From positions 17,844 through 81,843 of the forward strand of contig NZ_JAJTWU010000014.1 of NCBI RefSeq assembly GCF_021353265.1: a stretch of DNA of 64,000 nucleotides, given 5' to 3'. This DNA is from Pelomonas cellulosilytica. Its GTDB lineage: Bacteria > Pseudomonadota > Gammaproteobacteria > Burkholderiales > Burkholderiaceae_C. How positions within the stretch are numbered: the stretch's first letter is position 1; each line of letters begins with the position of its first letter. Made by a program: the position numbers and the translations under genes. The notes under the pieces were generated by a model, which ran no database searches, was not told where the DNA came from, and worked only from the letters and a program-made list of their open reading frames with translations. This document shows, piece after piece, positions 17,788-26,329 of this stretch.

Positions 17788-20246
17788 GCGGGAAGGCGGC
17801 GCCGGGGCCAGCGCCTGTGAAGGAGATCAATCAGGTAGAGCAGCAAGGCCGCGCCCGCGAGCATCGGCCACAGCGCGCGGGCGGTCCAGTCAGCCCCCGC
17901 ACGGCCCGCCGGCAGGTCAGCCAGCGACGAGGCTGTGGCGCCGCCGGGCACATGGCGGCCTGCGCTGTCCTGCACCAGTTGCAGCAGCGGCTGCGCGCGG
18001 GCTTCGGACCATCGCGCTGCGGGCAGCATGTCGGAGCCCGCCGGGTCCACCGCCCGGGCCACGTCCGCCCCGACAGTGCCTTCGACGCGCGCCGTGCGCG
18101 CCGCGTCGAACGGCAGCTCTGCAACAAACAGCCCCGGCGCCATCGCCTGCAGCGCCAGCGCGCCGGTGCCCGGGGCCTCGGCGCCCAGCAGGCGTGCCTG
18201 CGGCACCTCGCCCTGCGTGCGGACCTCCACGGCCAGGCGGTCGAAACGGCGATGCAGCGTGACGCAAACGCGGGGCGACGCGGCGGCGGTCACGCCCAGT
18301 GCCCGTGCCAGCCATTGGCCGTAATCGGGCCAGGCGCGCCAGGGCTGCGTGCCCGCCCCCAGCGGTTCGGTCATCCAGGCCGTCACGCGGCCGGCGCCGT
18401 ACTGCCAGCTCGACATCAGCGGCTCGCCCTGGGCCGTGCGCAGCCAGGTGTCCGCCTCGGGCCGCGCCAGGGTCGACGCATAGCCGGCCAGTTCGGGCGG
18501 CATGTGGCTCACGTCCCGCCACCACGGTGGCGCGGCCTGCGGGTCCAGCGCCACGGCGCCGCGGTGGTAGCCGGGCTCGGGCTTTTGCTGCGGCTGGCGG
18601 AAGTCCAGCTCCACGGTGCTGAATTCGTCGCGCACGGCGTAGAACCGCCCGCGGCCAAGCCGCGCCCAAAGCGACATCGTGGCCTCGCCAACCGGGTCGC
18701 TGCCCACCAGCACCGCCGACACGCTCACCCGCTCCTGCGCGATGTGGCGGATGAGCTGCTGGTACCGGTCAGCCTCCACGCCGCCGTCCGACAGCACGAC
18801 GAGGTGCTTGTAGCGCGCGGGCGTGTTCTTCAGGCCGTAGTAGGCCTCCTCCATCGCGGCGTACAGCATCTCCGTGGCGCCCTGCGCCTGCAGGCGCGAG
18901 ATGGCACGCTCGACATCCGGCAGGTGGCGTGCGGGCTGCATGGGCGCCACCCATTGCCGACCGCCATAAAACTCCACGACACCGACGCTGTCGGTGGGCT
19001 GCAGCCGGCGCACCGCCAGCCGCGCCACCTGCTTGGCCAGCTGCAACGGCCGGCCCAGCATCGAGCCCGAGGTGTCCACGACGATGGCGACCGCAACGGT
19101 GGGCTCTTCATGGCGCTGCTGCGGCTGGAGCCGCACCGGCAGCGCCTCGGCCAGCGGGCGGTCGCCGTAGCGGCCATCGGCGAACGCCTGCTCGCCACCG
19201 GAGAAGAACAGGCCCAGCCCCTGCTCGCGCACCGCCTGCAGCAGGCGCGTCTGCAAGCCGTCGGTCATCTGCTCGGCGGGCACGTCATCCAGCACCACCA
19301 CGTCCTGCGCGGCCAGCTCGCGAAACGCGCCGAGCCGCGCGGCCGACATTGCCTGCACGTCGAAGCTGCGCCCCAGCAGCGCCTGCAGCGGTGCGGCATC
19401 CGGGCGCGGCACGCCCTGCACGTAGAGCAACCGGCGCGGGGGCTGCACGGCGATCTCGGTATCGAACCCGTCGGCTGTCCCCCCCGCGGCGCGCAGGGCC
19501 AATGTCACCGGCACGAAGCCCGGCGACTGTCCCGGCAGGCGCAACGCCACCCCCTGGCGCCCCTGCAGCGCAAAAGGGGCCGAACGCGCCAGCTCGCGCC
19601 CGGCCGAGGAAGCGCTCAGCACCAGATCCTGGCCGGCGCCCTCCACCTCGACGTGCATCTGCACAGCCTCGCCCGCCCGGGCCGGGGCGGCCTGCGCCGC
19701 GACGATGACCGGTGGCCGGGCGGCCGGCGGCAGCTCCAGCAGGTTCAGCACGACCTGGCGCCGGCGCAGCGCCTCCGCCACGCGCTCCCAATGGGCGTCA
19801 GCAGCCCGCCGCTCGCCGACCACGGTGATGGCGCCGCCCTGCGCCGGCAGCAGCGCGAGTGCGTGCTCGACCGACTGCGACAGCGACGCCGCCTGTGCGC
19901 CGCCGAGGACCACATGCCGGCCATCCGGCAGGCCCAGGGCCAGCGGCGCACCGCCCCGCTGCAACAGCACGGCAGAGGGTCGCTGCGCCAGCAGTTGGCG
20001 AACCAGCGTGGCTGCCCGCTCGCGCTGCGTCGCGGCAAGCTCGGCCTGCTGATCGACGACGATGACCTGCGGCGGCGAGCCCTCGGGCACGAGCAGGCTG
20101 GGCCCGGTCAGGCCGAGCAGCACGCACGCCAGTGCCGCCAGGCGCAACCAGCGGCCGACGCGCGGCGCACCACGCGACCACCACCAGAACAAGGGCAACG
20201 CCAGCAGCAGCCAGCCGGCGTGGGGATGCAGAAACGACATGCTCAC
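17784..20246 (-). CDS. VWA-domain membrane protein with GATase-like region
   Basis: 820 residues (GTG at 20246, or ATG at 20240). Two membrane segments near the N-terminus (about 10-50) and one near the C-terminus (about 790-810) frame a large periplasmic part. A VWA domain begins around residue 385 with the MIDAS motif DTSGSM, followed by the threonine of the second loop (GATEML) and the aspartate of VLSDGG, so metal binding looks intact. Before it lies a glutamine-amidotransferase-like fold (DVVVLDDVPAEQM). This matches the BatA/VWA proteins that accompany MoxR ATPases. It overlaps the TPR gene by four bases and follows the BatA-like gene by 21 bp. Confidence 0.85.
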   Translation of the reverse strand: MSMSFLHPHAGWLLLALPLFWWWSRGAPRVGRWLRLAALACVLLGLTGPSLLVPEGSPPQVIVVDQQAELAATQRERAATLVRQLLAQRPSAVLLQRGGAPLALGLPDGRHVVLGGAQAASLSQSVEHALALLPAQGGAITVVGERRAADAHWERVAEALRRRQVVLNLLELPPAARPPVIVAAQAAPARAGEAVQMHVEVEGAGQDLVLSASSAGRELARSAPFALQGRQGVALRLPGQSPGFVPVTLALRAAGGTADGFDTEIAVQPPRRLLYVQGVPRPDAAPLQALLGRSFDVQAMSAARLGAFRELAAQDVVVLDDVPAEQMTDGLQTRLLQAVREQGLGLFFSGGEQAFADGRYGDRPLAEALPVRLQPQQRHEEPTVAVAIVVDTSGSMLGRPLQLAKQVARLAVRRLQPTDSVGVVEFYGGRQWVAPMQPARHLPDVERAISRLQAQGATEMLYAAMEEAYYGLKNTPARYKHLVVLSDGGVEADRYQQLIRHIAQERVSVSAVLVGSDPVGEATMSLWARLGRGRFYAVRDEFSTVELDFRQPQQKPEPGYHRGAVALDPQAAPPWWRDVSHMPPELAGYASTLARPEADTWLRTAQGEPLMSSWQYGAGRVTAWMTEPLGAGTQPWRAWPDYGQWLARALGVTAAASPRVCVTLHRRFDRLAVEVRTQGEVPQARLLGAEAPGTGALALQAMAPGLFVAELPFDAARTARVEGTVGADVARAVDPAGSDMLPAARWSEARAQPLLQLVQDSAGRHVPGGATASSLADLPAGRAGADWTARALWPMLAGAALLLYLIDLLHRRWPRRRLPA

Positions 20247-20267
20247 AGTTGTGATAACTCAGCGCCC

Positions 20268-21962
20268 TTAGGGCATGCGCCCGCGGCGGTAGGCCTGCCA
20301 TTCAACGAGCAGTAGCAACAGCGCGAGCACCAGCGCCACCTCGGCGGCGTCCCAGGCCCAAGTGCCGTTGGGGCGGGCTTCATCGGCCTCGGCCCGCACG
20401 GGCGCGGGCGGGGCCAGCCCGGCCGCCCGGCTCTGGCCCTCGTCCAGCAACGACGCCGTCACCGTGTGGCCGTCGATCACCGCCGCCCCCGCGCCGGGCA
20501 CGAAGGCGCCGACCGCCGCCGGCTCGTTCGACGCCGTGGACGTCTCGTCGGGCGAACTCCAGCGCATTGCATGACCGGCGCGCACATGACTGGCCCATGG
20601 CGCCGGTGTGGCCAGCCAGTGAAGGCTGCGCGACACAAACAACGGCATGGCCGCGTCGCGAGTGAATCCCGCGCCCTCCTCGAACAACTCGCGCCAGGCG
20701 GCGATTTCCCGGCGCGGGCCGGTCTCCAGATCGATGCCGATGCTGCGGTTCAGACGGTCGGCCAGCGGGCCGGCCTCCAGACCGGACAACCCCAGCGCCA
20801 CCAGCGTCGCGCCGGCGTCGGGCTGGGTCGGGCCGGGAACCTTCACGGCGAAGGCGCTGGCTTGGCTGGCCGCTGGCACCAGGCGCAGCGCCGGCGCCGC
20901 GCTGGCGCCCTCGCCACCTGCGCGCACGACGACCTGGGCCTGTGGCTCGTCGACGCGTTGCAGCGACGGATCATGGCGGATCACGTCGGCGACCGCGGTC
21001 GGCACGCCGGGGCCCACGGCCACCGCGACGCGCTGCAGCCGCGGCAGCACCAGCGCCGCAGCGTCGTCGGCGGCGAAGGCATCGCCCTGTCGCAAGGCCA
21101 CGCGCAGCGTGCGGCCGTCTGCCACCACGTCGCGCAGCACCCAGGCGGCCGGGCCGGCGGCACGGGCACCATCGGCGCTGAAGGGCCGGCCATCCAGCGA
21201 GAAACTCAACTGGCCGAGGTCCGGCGCCGCGCCCTGCTGGGCCATGGTGCCCACCAGCACGTCGACGCGCCCCCAGGTGCCCGATCGGGCCGGCCACGCG
21301 CCCAGCGACACGATGCCACGGTTGTTCGGCACGGCCGGCGCAACATAGCCCCAGGCAAGGCGCGCACCGGCGGGCGGCCGGGCCGCCTCGGCCGCGGGCC
21401 AGGCGCCGTAATAGTGCAACGTCAGCGGCTCGCCGCCCGGCGACGGCCGTTGCCGTGCCCAGCCAGCGAACGTCGATGGACGGATCTCCGCGGCGACGGC
21501 CTGCAATCGCGTCTGCAGCAGTCCCAGCGGCTCACCGGGTGCCAGCAGCCGGGTGCCCAGCGCATCGCCCAGCACCACCTCGCGCTGCGCCGCTGGCACG
21601 CGGGCAACATCGTCCAGCAGCGCCTGCCGCGCACGGTCCAGCCGGCCGTCCGGCGTCAACAGCACGGAGTTGTCGAGGTAGAAGACATGCCGCCCCAGCG
21701 CCGCCTCGGGCGCGCGCTGCAGGCCCACGACCACGGACCACAGCAGCAGCACCAGCAGCAGACTCAGCAGGTACGCCGGCCAGCCGCGAAAGCGCTGGTA
21801 CAGCGTGCGCGGCGGCGCCTCGATGGCGGCCAGGCGCCACAGCATGGCCGACGGCAGCACGACGACGCGGGGCCGCACGCGCAGCCGCTGCAGCAGGAAC
21901 AGGCCGGCGGCCAGGGCCACGGCGCCGGCATAGGCCAGCCAGGCGGGAAGCAGGGAGAACAT
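20268..21962 (-). CDS. BatA N-terminal-domain membrane protein
   Basis: 564 residues from the ATG at 21962, which overlaps the DUF58 stop (TGATG); an earlier in-frame ATG at 21971 lies inside the upstream gene. The start MFSLLPAWLAYAGAVALAAG and the PSAMLWRL / FRGWPAYLLSLLLVLLLWSV segments are the paired helices of the BatA N-terminal (aerotolerance) domain. A long periplasmic region follows and a last helix lies near 540-560. No MIDAS motif is present, so it is the VWA-less member next to a real VWA protein. Proposed role: membrane anchor of a MoxR-controlled complex. Confidence 0.8.
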   Translation of the reverse strand: MFSLLPAWLAYAGAVALAAGLFLLQRLRVRPRVVVLPSAMLWRLAAIEAPPRTLYQRFRGWPAYLLSLLLVLLLWSVVVGLQRAPEAALGRHVFYLDNSVLLTPDGRLDRARQALLDDVARVPAAQREVVLGDALGTRLLAPGEPLGLLQTRLQAVAAEIRPSTFAGWARQRPSPGGEPLTLHYYGAWPAAEAARPPAGARLAWGYVAPAVPNNRGIVSLGAWPARSGTWGRVDVLVGTMAQQGAAPDLGQLSFSLDGRPFSADGARAAGPAAWVLRDVVADGRTLRVALRQGDAFAADDAAALVLPRLQRVAVAVGPGVPTAVADVIRHDPSLQRVDEPQAQVVVRAGGEGASAAPALRLVPAASQASAFAVKVPGPTQPDAGATLVALGLSGLEAGPLADRLNRSIGIDLETGPRREIAAWRELFEEGAGFTRDAAMPLFVSRSLHWLATPAPWASHVRAGHAMRWSSPDETSTASNEPAAVGAFVPGAGAAVIDGHTVTASLLDEGQSRAAGLAPPAPVRAEADEARPNGTWAWDAAEVALVLALLLLLVEWQAYRRGRMP

Positions 21963-22915
21963 CACAGCCACAGTCCTCCATCGCTGAACAGCGCCGTCAG
22001 CTGCGCCAGCACGGGCTGCGCGGCATCCAGCGTCACGTGCTGCCCCCGCACGGCCGCGGCGGCCGTGGCCAGCTGCTGCTGGAAGGCACGCCGTACGGAC
22101 TGGTAGCGCTCGACCAACTCGGGCGTCAGCGTCAGCGGCAGCAGGTCGCTGGACTCGCCGTCCGAGATCTGCACGTCGCCCTGCAGGTCGGGGTGCAGGC
22201 GCGGGTCGGTGTCATGGTCGCGCACCATCTGCACCAGCAGCAGCGCATGCGGCACCTGTGCCAGCGCTGTGGTGACGGCATCCGCCCCGGCGGGGTCGAA
22301 GAAGTCGGAGATGACGACCATCAGCCCGCGCCGCAGCGGCATCGCCGCAGCCTGCGCCAGCGCCTGCGCCAGACCCGAGCCCCCCGCGGCGCGATAACCC
22401 GCCAGCGTCTGCATGACGCGGCTCAGCGCCTGCCCGCCGGACAGCGCGCGCACCGGCGCCTGCAGGCCGTCGGAGAACGGCAGCAGGCTGACGTTGTCCT
22501 GCTGGTGCAGCGCGATCGCCGCCAGTCCCAGCGCCGTCTGCAGCGCGGCCTGGATGCGCGGCGGCGTCTCGGCGAACATGCTGCGCGACAGGTCGACCAG
22601 CAGGTAGACCGGCAGGTCCTGGCGCTCCTCGTACACGCGCACGAAGGCCTTGCCCAGGCGGCGGTAGGTGTTCCAGTCGACGCTGCGAAGGTCGTCGCCC
22701 TCCACGTAGGGCTTGTAGTCGGCGAAGTCCACGCCCTGCCCTCGCGCGGTGCTGCGCTGCTCCGCCAGACGCCCGCCGCGCTGGGCCTGGGCGATGCGCA
22801 GCACAAAGGGCTCCAGCGCCGCGACAAACGCGGCGTCGAACAGCGCATCGCCGTCCATGGGGGCGGCCTGCGCGGCACCGGGAGCGGCGCCTGCGGCGGT
22901 CTTCCAGCGCATCAT
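21962..22915 (-). CDS. DUF58-domain protein
   Basis: 317 residues, soluble. The DUF58 signature is clear: GQGVDFADYKPYVEGDDLRS followed by VDWNTYRRLGK and then a VWA-like stretch VYLLVDLSRSMF, a degenerate MIDAS. DUF58 proteins are the constant cytoplasmic partners of MoxR ATPases. The start overlaps the upstream stop (ATGA) and the stop overlaps the BatA start (TGATG), so the translation of three genes is coupled. Confidence 0.9.
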   Translation of the reverse strand: MMRWKTAAGAAPGAAQAAPMDGDALFDAAFVAALEPFVLRIAQAQRGGRLAEQRSTARGQGVDFADYKPYVEGDDLRSVDWNTYRRLGKAFVRVYEERQDLPVYLLVDLSRSMFAETPPRIQAALQTALGLAAIALHQQDNVSLLPFSDGLQAPVRALSGGQALSRVMQTLAGYRAAGGSGLAQALAQAAAMPLRRGLMVVISDFFDPAGADAVTTALAQVPHALLLVQMVRDHDTDPRLHPDLQGDVQISDGESSDLLPLTLTPELVERYQSVRRAFQQQLATAAAAVRGQHVTLDAAQPVLAQLTALFSDGGLWL

Positions 22916-24414
22916 CGGGATGTCTTCACAGCGTTGTCGGCGGCGCGGGGCGCGCTGCCAGGCTCCTCGCCGCGGCGGGCGAAATAGTCACGCAGCAACG
23001 CGCGGTCCTGGGCCGTCGACGCGCGCGTGGGCAGCACGGCGGCGCCGTCCGACAGCTCGCCCCGGCCCTGGGCCGGCGACGCTGCCGCCGGGCCGCCGAG
23101 CGGCCGGCCCTGCTGGAGCACGCTGGTGACGCGCCCCGGATTGGTTTGCCCCTGCACCTGGTCACGCATGGGTCGGGCCAGCAGCAGCGTCGCGAACCCG
23201 CGCCCCGACTTGGGTCCTTCTTCCTGGCCCTGGCGCCGGCCGTTGTTCTGCCCCTCGCCACCGTCCTTGCCGTTGCCCTGGCCGTCGTTGCCGCCCTGGC
23301 TGCGGCTGCCGTCCTGGGACGGCTTCTGTCGCGACGGCGGCGCCGGGCGGTCGCTCGCCGGCGGCTGCGCGCCACGTTGCGACGGCGCCTCCTGCGCTGC
23401 CTGGGAGCGGGCGTCAGCAGCGGACTCGCTGTCGCCCGGATCGTTGCCGCCCGCCGCCGGGGGCGTGGCGTTGGGCCGAGCGCCCGCCGCCGGCGGAACA
23501 CGGCCGGCATCGCGGGCGCCGGGGTGGCCAGCACCGGTGGGCGGTGTCGCGCCATCCGCCCCCGTAGCTGCCGCCGCGGTGACGGCGGCCGACGGGCTGG
23601 GCCGTGCGGCGTTGCGAGGTGCAGCCCCCTCGGCCTGAGGCGCTGCGCCCGTGCCGGCGCCGCTGCCCGACACGAGTGGCGAGGCCGCCTCGGCCCCCGG
23701 CTCGCCGGCCGCGCGAGGCGTGCCGGGCCGGGCGCCCGTGCTGTCGCCGCCGCGGCCGCCGGGCGGCGGCGCTGCGTCGCCACGGCCCGTACCAGCCTGG
23801 GCACCCAACGCGGGCAGCCCGGCGGAGGCGCCAGGCCCCTGCACGGGGGTGAGCTCCACCTCCGACCGGCCGCCATCGGCGCGCTGGTGCAGCCAGCAGG
23901 CCAGCACGGTCAACGCGACCGCGGCCGGCAGCAGCGGCCAGCGTCGCGACCAGGCCTGCAGCCGGGGCCGCGGCGCCTCGGCAAGCGGCCGCGTCAGGGC
24001 CTGCTCGATCCACGGTCGAGCCTCCAGCAAGGCCGCCTCGCCGAAACCGTCGCGGCGGGGGGCGGCGAGCAGTGCGGCGCTGGCGGTCAGGCGGTCCTTG
24101 AGCCCCAACTGCTGCTCGACGACGGCAAGCGCGTCCCGGCGCGTCACCTTCTGCCGGGCGCGCGTGAACGCGTAGGCCAGCGCCGCCACGGCGGCAGGCG
24201 TCAGCGCGGTCGCCAGCGCCACGGCGGGCCACGGCAGCGCGAACCCGACCCGGGCCAGCAGCGCGGCGACCGGCACGACCACTGCGCCCGGCAGCGCCCA
24301 GGCCAGCGCCCGGTCGGCCGCCTGACACCGTCCCAGGGCGCGCAGATGGCGCCGGCCGCGCTGCTCCAGTTGGGCCAGCGGCTCCAGCAGGGTCGGGTCG
24401 TGCGGGGTCGTCAT
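22912..24414 (-). CDS. Membrane protein with long disordered Ala/Gly/Pro/Gln-rich tail
   Basis: 500 residues from ATG 24414 (MTTPHDPTLLEPLAQLEQRG); the open frame extends further upstream but only into the MoxR gene. Residues 40-90 and about 160-180 are hydrophobic helices, with a charged cytoplasmic loop between. From about 200 to 450 the chain is low complexity (Gly, Ala, Pro, Ser, Gln, Asp), and a short ordered tail follows (ARPMRDQVQGQ, AQDRALLRDYFARRGEEPG). It sits between MoxR and DUF58 in the coupled block. I do not recognise a named family; analogous proteins occupy this slot in other MoxR-DUF58-VWA clusters. The disordered span suggests a flexible periplasmic linker. Confidence 0.75.
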   Translation of the reverse strand: MTTPHDPTLLEPLAQLEQRGRRHLRALGRCQAADRALAWALPGAVVVPVAALLARVGFALPWPAVALATALTPAAVAALAYAFTRARQKVTRRDALAVVEQQLGLKDRLTASAALLAAPRRDGFGEAALLEARPWIEQALTRPLAEAPRPRLQAWSRRWPLLPAAVALTVLACWLHQRADGGRSEVELTPVQGPGASAGLPALGAQAGTGRGDAAPPPGGRGGDSTGARPGTPRAAGEPGAEAASPLVSGSGAGTGAAPQAEGAAPRNAARPSPSAAVTAAAATGADGATPPTGAGHPGARDAGRVPPAAGARPNATPPAAGGNDPGDSESAADARSQAAQEAPSQRGAQPPASDRPAPPSRQKPSQDGSRSQGGNDGQGNGKDGGEGQNNGRRQGQEEGPKSGRGFATLLLARPMRDQVQGQTNPGRVTSVLQQGRPLGGPAAASPAQGRGELSDGAAVLPTRASTAQDRALLRDYFARRGEEPGSAPRAADNAVKTSR

Positions 24415-24451
24415 GCGCGGCACAGGGCCTTGTTCGCGTGCAGCCAGGCGC

Positions 24452-25465
24452 TCAAGCCGATGCGTGCGGCAGCTTGACGGCGGCCATCGCCGCGGCGACG
24501 AGCTGCTCGGCGTCCACACCGCTGGCACGAGCGCCGAAATTGGGCACCACACGGTGGCGCAGCACATCGGCGGCCACCGCGGCCACGTCGTCGCTGCTGA
24601 CCATGTAGCGGCCGTCCAGCAGCGCCTTGACCTTGCCGGCCATCATGAGCCCCTGCACACCGCGCGGCGAGGCGCCCAGCATCACGTGGCGCTGCACCAG
24701 ATCCGGTGCGTAAGGGCTACCGGGCTGCGTCGCCATGACAAGGCGGATGGCGTAGGTCTTGGCCGCGTCCGTGACGGGCACCAGTCGCACCAGCGCCTGC
24801 ATATCGCACAGCGCCTTCGCATCCGAGACGGACTGCAGCCGGATCTCATGGCCGCTGGTGGTGCGGTCGATGATGTCGTGATAGTCCTGCTCGCGGGGGT
24901 AGCCCACCACCAGCTTGAACAGGAAGCGGTCCAGCTGCGCCTCGGGCAGCGGGTAGGTACCCTCCTGGTCCACCGGGTTCTGCGTGGCCATCACGCAGAA
25001 CGGCCGGGGCATGACCAGCGTGCGGCCGCCCACGGTGACCTGGCGCTCCTGCATGACCTCCAGCAGCGCCGATTGGGTCTTGGGCGTGGCACGGTTGATC
25101 TCGTCGGCCAGCACGAGGTTGGCCACCACCGGCCCCTGCCGGAACACCAGCTCGTGCCGGCCACCTTCGGTTTCGGTCAGCACGGTGGTGCCAACGATGT
25201 CGGCCGGCATCATGTCGGGCGTGAACTGGATGCGCGCAAAGCTCAGGCTCAGCACCTTGCTGATTGAGCTCACCAGCATCGTCTTGCCCAGGCCGGGCAC
25301 CCCCTCGAGCAGCACATGGCCACCGGCCATCAGGGCGGTGAGCACGCCGTCGATGACGTCGGCCTGGCCCACCACCATGCGCGCGATCTCGTCGCGGATG
25401 CGCGCATAGCCTTGGCGGAACTCGACGGCACTGTGACGCACGGCGTCCACCTCGTTGACATTCAT
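24452..25465 (-). CDS. MoxR-family AAA+ ATPase
   Basis: 337 residues from ATG 25465. Walker A GVPGLGKTM near 52-60, Walker B LADEINR near 115, sensor 1 ATQNP near 160 (ATQNPVDQEGTYPLPEAQLDRF) are all intact, and the C-terminal lid is present. MoxR ATPases act as chaperones that mature or insert metal centres or assemble complexes, working with VWA proteins. It heads the MoxR / membrane protein / DUF58 / BatA / VWA / TPR block. Upstream, 120 bp separate it from the response regulator, so an internal promoter is possible. Confidence 0.93.
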   Translation of the reverse strand: MNVNEVDAVRHSAVEFRQGYARIRDEIARMVVGQADVIDGVLTALMAGGHVLLEGVPGLGKTMLVSSISKVLSLSFARIQFTPDMMPADIVGTTVLTETEGGRHELVFRQGPVVANLVLADEINRATPKTQSALLEVMQERQVTVGGRTLVMPRPFCVMATQNPVDQEGTYPLPEAQLDRFLFKLVVGYPREQDYHDIIDRTTSGHEIRLQSVSDAKALCDMQALVRLVPVTDAAKTYAIRLVMATQPGSPYAPDLVQRHVMLGASPRGVQGLMMAGKVKALLDGRYMVSSDDVAAVAADVLRHRVVPNFGARASGVDAEQLVAAAMAAVKLPHASA

Positions 25466-25585
25466 AGAAGAAACACTCAAACGGTTACGGGCGGGAAGGC
25501 AGGCTTCGCAGGATGGCATGCCTGGATTGCCGCAAGCTGGCCTCCCACCACGGAAAGACGCCGGCGCCGGGGATGGCGCGTGGCG

Positions 25586-26257
25586 TCAGCGATCCGACAG
25601 GCGGTAGCCCAGGCCGCGGATGGACTGGATGCGCACCTGGTCGGTCAACCGCGCCAGGTGGCCCCGCAGCCGCGAGATCTGCGACTCCAGCGAGTTGGTG
25701 TTGACCGACTTGTCGTAGCCGTAGACCCGCAGCTCCAGCGCCTCGCGCTGCACCAGCATGCCGGGCCGCGCCATCAGCGCCTCCAGCACCAGAGCCTCGC
25801 CGCGGCGCAGCACCAGCGGCTGGTCGTCGATGAAAAACTGGCCATGGTCGACATCGTGCCGCAGCGGACCGAACACGCGGACCTGCGCCGGCGCATCCAG
25901 CGGATGCCTCAGCGCCGTGCGGATCCGGGCCAGCAGCTCGCGCGGCTCGAAGGGCTTGACGACGTAGTCGGTCGCCCCGCCCTCCAGGCCCGCGATGCGG
26001 TCGTCGATGCCGGCCATCGCGGTCAGCACGATGAAGCGCTGCGGCCTGCCGATCTGTTCCGCGAAGCCCATCAGCGACACGCCGTCGCCGTCGGGCAGCA
26101 TGCGGTCGAGCAAGATGAGATCGAAGCTGCCATCGCGCATGGCATGACGCGCGATGGCCAGCGTGGCGGCCACGTCCACGACGAAGCCCTGGCGCTGGAG
26201 GTAGCCCACCAGCGTTTCGGCGACGTCGACGTTGTCTTCGACCAGCAGGAGTCGCAT
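25586..26257 (-). CDS. OmpR-family response regulator (locus B)
   Basis: 223 residues: a receiver domain with LLLVEDN at the start, phospho-acceptor Asp in LILLDRMLPDGDG near 51, conserved Thr in VLTAMAG and Lys in YVVKPFEPREL; then a winged-helix DNA-binding domain ending GYRL (IRGLGYRLSDR). The conserved partner kinase is most likely the one at 10733, which closes the same run of genes. It lies 72 bp after the TonB-dependent receptor gene and may control that receptor and the MoxR block. Confidence 0.93.
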   Translation of the reverse strand: MRLLLVEDNVDVAETLVGYLQRQGFVVDVAATLAIARHAMRDGSFDLILLDRMLPDGDGVSLMGFAEQIGRPQRFIVLTAMAGIDDRIAGLEGGATDYVVKPFEPRELLARIRTALRHPLDAPAQVRVFGPLRHDVDHGQFFIDDQPLVLRRGEALVLEALMARPGMLVQREALELRVYGYDKSVNTNSLESQISRLRGHLARLTDQVRIQSIRGLGYRLSDR

Positions 26258-26329
26258 CAGTCAGGTCCCAGTCGGTGCAAGCCCGACGGGGCTCGGTGCG
26301 GAGCGGTGCCGCAAATGGCGCTGTCGAGC

